Assembly (NCBI GenBank): GCA_964437595.1
Contig: CAYTHO010000005.1
Span: 45,762-109,761 of the forward strand
DNA length: 64,000 bases
Source of the DNA: DSYU01 sp964437595
GTDB taxonomy: Bacteria > Chloroflexota > Anaerolineae > Anaerolineales > Anaerolineaceae
Direction of reading: 5' to 3'
Positions 60,448 to 64,000 of the stretch are shown here, in pieces. The translations under genes were made by a program, and so were the position numbers. The notes beneath the pieces were generated by a model that was not told the DNA's origin, searched no databases, and saw only the letters and a program-made list of their open reading frames with translations. Position 1 is the first letter of the stretch, and every line of letters starts with the position of its first letter.

Positions 60448-60483
60448 GAGGTCCTTTTCCACACGTCGATAATTTAATTGCTG

Positions 60484-60511
60484 CGGGGCCGCCCAATTTT
60501 GGACGGCCCCG
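60484..60511 (-). terminator. Hairpin after the DUF11 gene
   Basis: On the minus strand 11-bp arms CGGGGCCGTCC and GGGCGGCCCCG (one G-U pair, 6-nt loop). No T-run, but it lies directly past the stop codon at 60561. Confidence 0.55.
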
Positions 60512-60560
60512 AAAGTGTATCATTGATCTCCCGCGGGGGGAAGCTCCGCGATTGAAAAGG

Positions 60561-63500
60561 TTACTCGGAGGGGGCTGCCATGTAGATCGGTATGAAATGC
60601 TGGCTGATCTGACTGGTGGGCGTGACAACGAGGTTGTCCAGGCCCCAGCTTTCGTTATCGGCCGGTTCTAGCCCATACCCGGTGAAATTCAGGGTAGCCA
60701 ATTCGCCCACGTGCGGAACAAGTACCTGGATGGTATAGGTAGCGTCTTTTTCAAACTCGGCAAACATGTAGCCCAATTGGTTGATTACATTGACCCCGGT
60801 CTGGAATGGGTAATCACCCGCCGGGTAATTCTCAGGATACGATTGGCGCGAGTAAGCCTCCCAGGACCAGTTCGAGAAAGTGGTGTCGATGAACGGCGAG
60901 GCACGGCCTAAAAGTTCGAACTTCCAGTGATCCGGGCCAACTTCCTTATGATTGCCATCCCACGAACGGATGATGTGCAGGTCAAAGGAAACCAACAGGT
61001 GCGTATGGGGCGGCAGGCAGCCAACCGTGATCGAGGCTGTTTCGCTGCTATACTCGCCCAGGAACTTCTGGCCCCGCGGTGCCGTGGTAGCCTTGTAATT
61101 GCGGAAACCAATCGGCCCGGGCTGAGCGTTTTCAAAACTGTTGTTATATACGCCGTTGAAGATGTTCATATTCAGGCAGGCCGCCAGGGGAATCTGTACC
61201 GAAGCGGTGGCCTGGTTGTCGCCCTGCATCCCCGCGGACTCGTTGGTCGCGGATACCGTGGCTGTGTTGCGCACTTCGCCCGCGGCCGCACTGGTCTGCG
61301 AGGTAATGCTTACCGTGCGGGTAGCTCCCGCCGCCAGCGAGCCAAAGTCACAGGCCAGGTTGGTTCCCGTGATGGAGCAGCCCGTCACCGGTGTAACGAT
61401 GGACCAGGACAGCCCCGCCAGGGTCGGCAGGGGATCGGTCAGCCTGACGCCCGTGGCCGTCTGCGTGCTGTCATTGGTGACCACGATGGTAAAGAACACC
61501 GGCTCGCCCTGGTTGATCGACGGTTTTGGCGTGGTCTTGGAGACTTTTACATTCACCCCCACCGGGCAGGGTACCTGGACGCTGGCGCTATCTGTGTTGT
61601 CGTAAAGCAGGTTGGAGGGCTCGTTCGCCGCTGAAACCGAAGCGGTATTCGACACCGTGCCGCAGCTACCCGTGCCAGCCGTGGAGGAAATGCTGACACT
61701 GCGCGAAGCATTCACATTCAACGTACCAAAGCTGCAGGTCAGCACGCCCGAAGCAATGGCGCAGCCCGGGGCAGAACCGGCAATCGACCAGCTCAACCCG
61801 GCGCCGGAAGGCAGGGTATCGGTGAGGGTGACGTTTTGCGCGGCTGCTGGGCCGATATTGCTGACTGTGATGTTGAATTGGATCAGCCCGCCCAACTCTA
61901 CGGTGGTGTCCTCCGCCAGCTTGCTGAGGGTGACGTTCGAAGTAGTGGGGCAGGCAACTGTGGTGGTAACCGTGCCGGTGGTGATTTCGCCGTGGTTGCC
62001 CGCGCTGACGCTGGCGGTATTGGAGATTACCTGGCACAGTTCTGTGTTCGTGGGAGCAGTCACATGGACGCTGTAGCTGGCGCCTGCCACCAGTGAGGGG
62101 ATGGTGCAGGTCAGCAGGTCGCCGGTGCTGATGGCGCATTCGGCACTGGTCTCGCTCCAGGTGAAGTCCGCATCAAGCTGATCTTCAATGACAACGTTGG
62201 TCGCCGCTCCATCGCCGCTGTTTGCAACAGTGATGGTAAAGCCTACCGGCGAACCAGCGTTCACGCTGGCCACGTCGGCGGTCTTGGTGATGCTCAATAC
62301 CGGGTTCAGCACCGGGCAGGTGACGGTGGTAGTGACGGTTCCAGTGGTGATTTCAGCGTGGTTGCCCGCGCTGACGCTGGCGGTATTGGAGATTACCTGG
62401 CACAGTTCTGTGTTCGTGGGAGCAGTCACATGGACGCTGTAGCTGGCGCCTGCCACCAGTGAGGGGATGGTGCAGGTCAGCAGGTCGCCGGTGCTGATGG
62501 CGCACTCCGCGCTGGNNNNNNNNNNNNNNNNNNNNNNNNNNNNNNNNNNNNNNNNNNNNNNNNNNNNNNNNNNNNNNNNNNNNNNNNNNNNNNNNNNNNN
62601 NNNNNNNNNNNNNNNGTCTTGGTGATGCTCAGCACCGGGTTCAACACCGGGCAGGTGATGGTGGTTACCGCGGCAGTGGAGGTGACCGGCTCAACACTAT
62701 CCGCGCTGGCGCTGGCGGTATTGGAGATTTCACCGCACACCGCGGGCGTGCTGAGGGCAGTCACATGGACGGCGGCGCTCGCGCCCGCCGCCAGGCTGGC
62801 AAAGGTGCAGGTCATCAGGCCGCCCTCGAAGTTGCAGTCCGCGCCGGTGGTCTCGCTCCACTCCAGCCCGGGGGCCAGCGCATCTTCGATAACGACATTG
62901 CTCGCCGCGCTTCCGCCAATATTGCGGACGGTGATGCTGAAGCCAACTGGCGCGCCAGCAAGCACTTCTTCGGCGTCCGCGGTCTTGACGATATCAAGTA
63001 CGGGTTCCGCGGGGCATAAAACGGTAGCTTCCGCCACATCCGTGACCAGGCGGTGATTGCCAGCGCGGACCCCGGCGGTATTGGAATACACGCCGCACGC
63101 ATCACGCGTGGTAGCGGCTTCCACGTGCACGCTGGCGCTCTCCCCGGCGGGGATGCTGGGGATGGTGCAGGTCAACAGGTTCTCATCATCGATGGCGCAG
63201 TCCGCGCCGGTGGTTTCGCTCCACTCCAATGCGGCATCCAGCTGGTCTTCGATCACCACGCTGCTGGCCGCGCCGCCGCCGGTGTTGCGCACGGTAATGG
63301 TAAAGCCCAGCGGCATACCGGCAATCACTTCTTCCACATCGGCTGTCTTTTCAATCTGCAGAACAGGAGCGGATGGGCAGGTCACCTGGATTTCCGCCGA
63401 GTCGCTGTTATTGCCCAACTGCGCATCCGCCTCATTGGTGGCCTGAACCGTGGCAGTGTTGGAAACCAGACCGCAGCTTCCCGGGCCGGTTGGCGAGGTC

Positions 63501-63856
63501 AGGGTGATGGAGTGCGTGCCGTATGAGACGATATCGGCGGTACAGACCAGCACACCGTCCGTAATCTCGCACGCGGAACCGACCTGCTCCACAATGGACC
63601 AGTCGAGCCCGGGGTTGTTGGGCAGAACGTCGCGTAGGACCACATTTGTGGCATTCACCTTGCCCCGGTTGCGAATGGTCAGGGTGAAGCTGATCGGCTC
63701 GCCCTGCGGCACCTCGATCGCGGAAGCCGTCTTCTCCAGGATCAGCTCAACATACGGCAGCAGGCTGGGCGCCGCGACTGCCGGCGTCACCGGAGTGACG
63801 GCAGAAAAAAGAATCATCAATAGAACAACAATCGTAAACAGCCGATGCAGTTTCAT
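60561..63856 (-). CDS. Exported DUF11 repeat protein (interrupted by an assembly gap)
   Basis: One gene from the ATG at 63856 to the stop at 60561; the 100-N gap (62516-62615) breaks the frame only formally. Signal peptide (about 1-28), then about seven DUF11 repeats of ~120 residues (VLSITKTADVASVNAGSPVGFTITV-type) and a C-terminal carbohydrate-binding-like domain (FNGVYNNSFENAQPGPIGFRN ... NESWGLDNLVV) ending in QHFIPIYMAAPSE. If the gap is filled with the 131 nt missing from the nearest repeat copy, the coding length becomes 3327 nt (1108 residues), in frame. Probably a surface adhesin or S-layer-like protein. Confidence 0.85.
62516..62615. other. Assembly gap of 100 N inside DUF11 repeats
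   Basis: Flanks match bases at 62149 and 62281 of the neighbouring, nearly identical repeat, so the missing sequence is probably about 131 nt (or more repeat units). Confidence 0.85.
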
Positions 63857-63961
63857 CTAACCCTCTTCTTTGATACCACTGACATGGACCTCATGGTGAA
63901 CAGGTCTCTCCCCCGTTAGTTAATAACAGTTATTTATTCGTAAATCGTAACTACTCAGGCA

Positions 63962-63990
63962 TAAAGCCAGAAGCACAAAAACATTGTCAA
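63962..63990 (-). promoter_or_regulatory. Possible promoter of the DUF11 gene
   Basis: On the minus strand TTGACA (63985-63990), a 17-nt spacer and GCTTTA (63962-63967). The -10 is poor. The leader would be about 100 nt. Confidence 0.4.
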
Positions 63991-64000
63991 AATCGCGAAA

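Noticed and set aside
63857..64000. Riboswitch in the DUF11 leader
   Set aside because: No known riboswitch core motif was found in the ~140 nt available.

Overview
The window looks like a scaffold from a metagenome-assembled genome of a Chloroflexota bacterium, probably class Anaerolineae (inference from gene content, not from a marker gene). It is GC-rich, densely coded on both strands, and has protein types common in that phylum: lipoproteins with TPT/APT-rich linkers, an NBR1-like Ig lipoprotein, a lamin-tail protein, LiaF-like membrane proteins, DUF11, CSLREA and BNR-type exported proteins, a PIG-V-like mannosyltransferase and TPR/BTAD regulators. Two runs of exactly 100 N (48798-48897 and 62516-62615) are scaffold joins.

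Layout. 1-9.7 kb: truncated sensor kinase, membrane proteins, acetyltransferase, HtrA-like protease, YceI lipoprotein, then coaX-recR-ybaB-dnaX on the minus strand. 9.8-15.6 kb: lamin-tail protein, NYN nuclease, DUF3795, BtrH-like and AAC(3)-like genes, a lower-GC beta-propeller lipoprotein. 15.6-21.6 kb: a MacAB-like export system (ATPase fused to a cyclic-nucleotide-like domain, FtsX permease, HlyD adaptor) followed by a LiaF-like protein. 22-27.2 kb: a LacI-controlled cluster with a probable glycoside-hydrolase-like protein, a reductase/epimerase and a HAD hydrolase. 27.4-33.1 kb: a TPR/BTAD regulator, a small protein and two large exported repeat proteins. 33.2-43.9 kb: tRNA-Glu, SRAP, FtcD, CapA, GNAT, dCTP deaminase, Nudix, SIMPL, a beta-lactamase-fold protein, an Ig lipoprotein. 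44-45.9 kb: a probable selenoprotein and an NTF2-like protein. 46-51.2 kb: PurA-like, vWA, J-domain/pseudokinase and NrtR-type regulator genes. 51.2-64 kb: flippase-like and mannosyltransferase genes, a large AAA/TPR protein, a phosphopantetheinyl transferase, a transglutaminase-like protein and a giant DUF11 protein.

Two items stand out. First, the gene at 44372-45448 has an in-frame TGA exactly where the first cysteine of a thioredoxin-like CPYC motif belongs. It is followed 18 nt later by a hairpin with a GGTCT loop, the same loop and spacing as I remember for the E. coli fdhF SECIS, so this is most likely an exported selenoprotein. Second, three copies of a 21-bp palindrome (TAAGTGT-N7-ACACTTA type) lie at the start of a catalytically degenerate Nudix regulator (NrtR family) and upstream of a J-domain/pseudokinase gene, which is followed by a vWA gene and a divergent adenylosuccinate-synthetase paralogue. 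This suggests an NAD/ADP-ribose-responsive module of unknown function.

Other recurrent features are REP-like palindrome clusters in at least four intergenic regions, a short GATTGGGGATTAG-type intergenic repeat, several genes whose start codon lies 5-9 nt after a -10 box (probable leaderless mRNAs), and a C-terminal YLPxL-x-K/R tail on three exported proteins.
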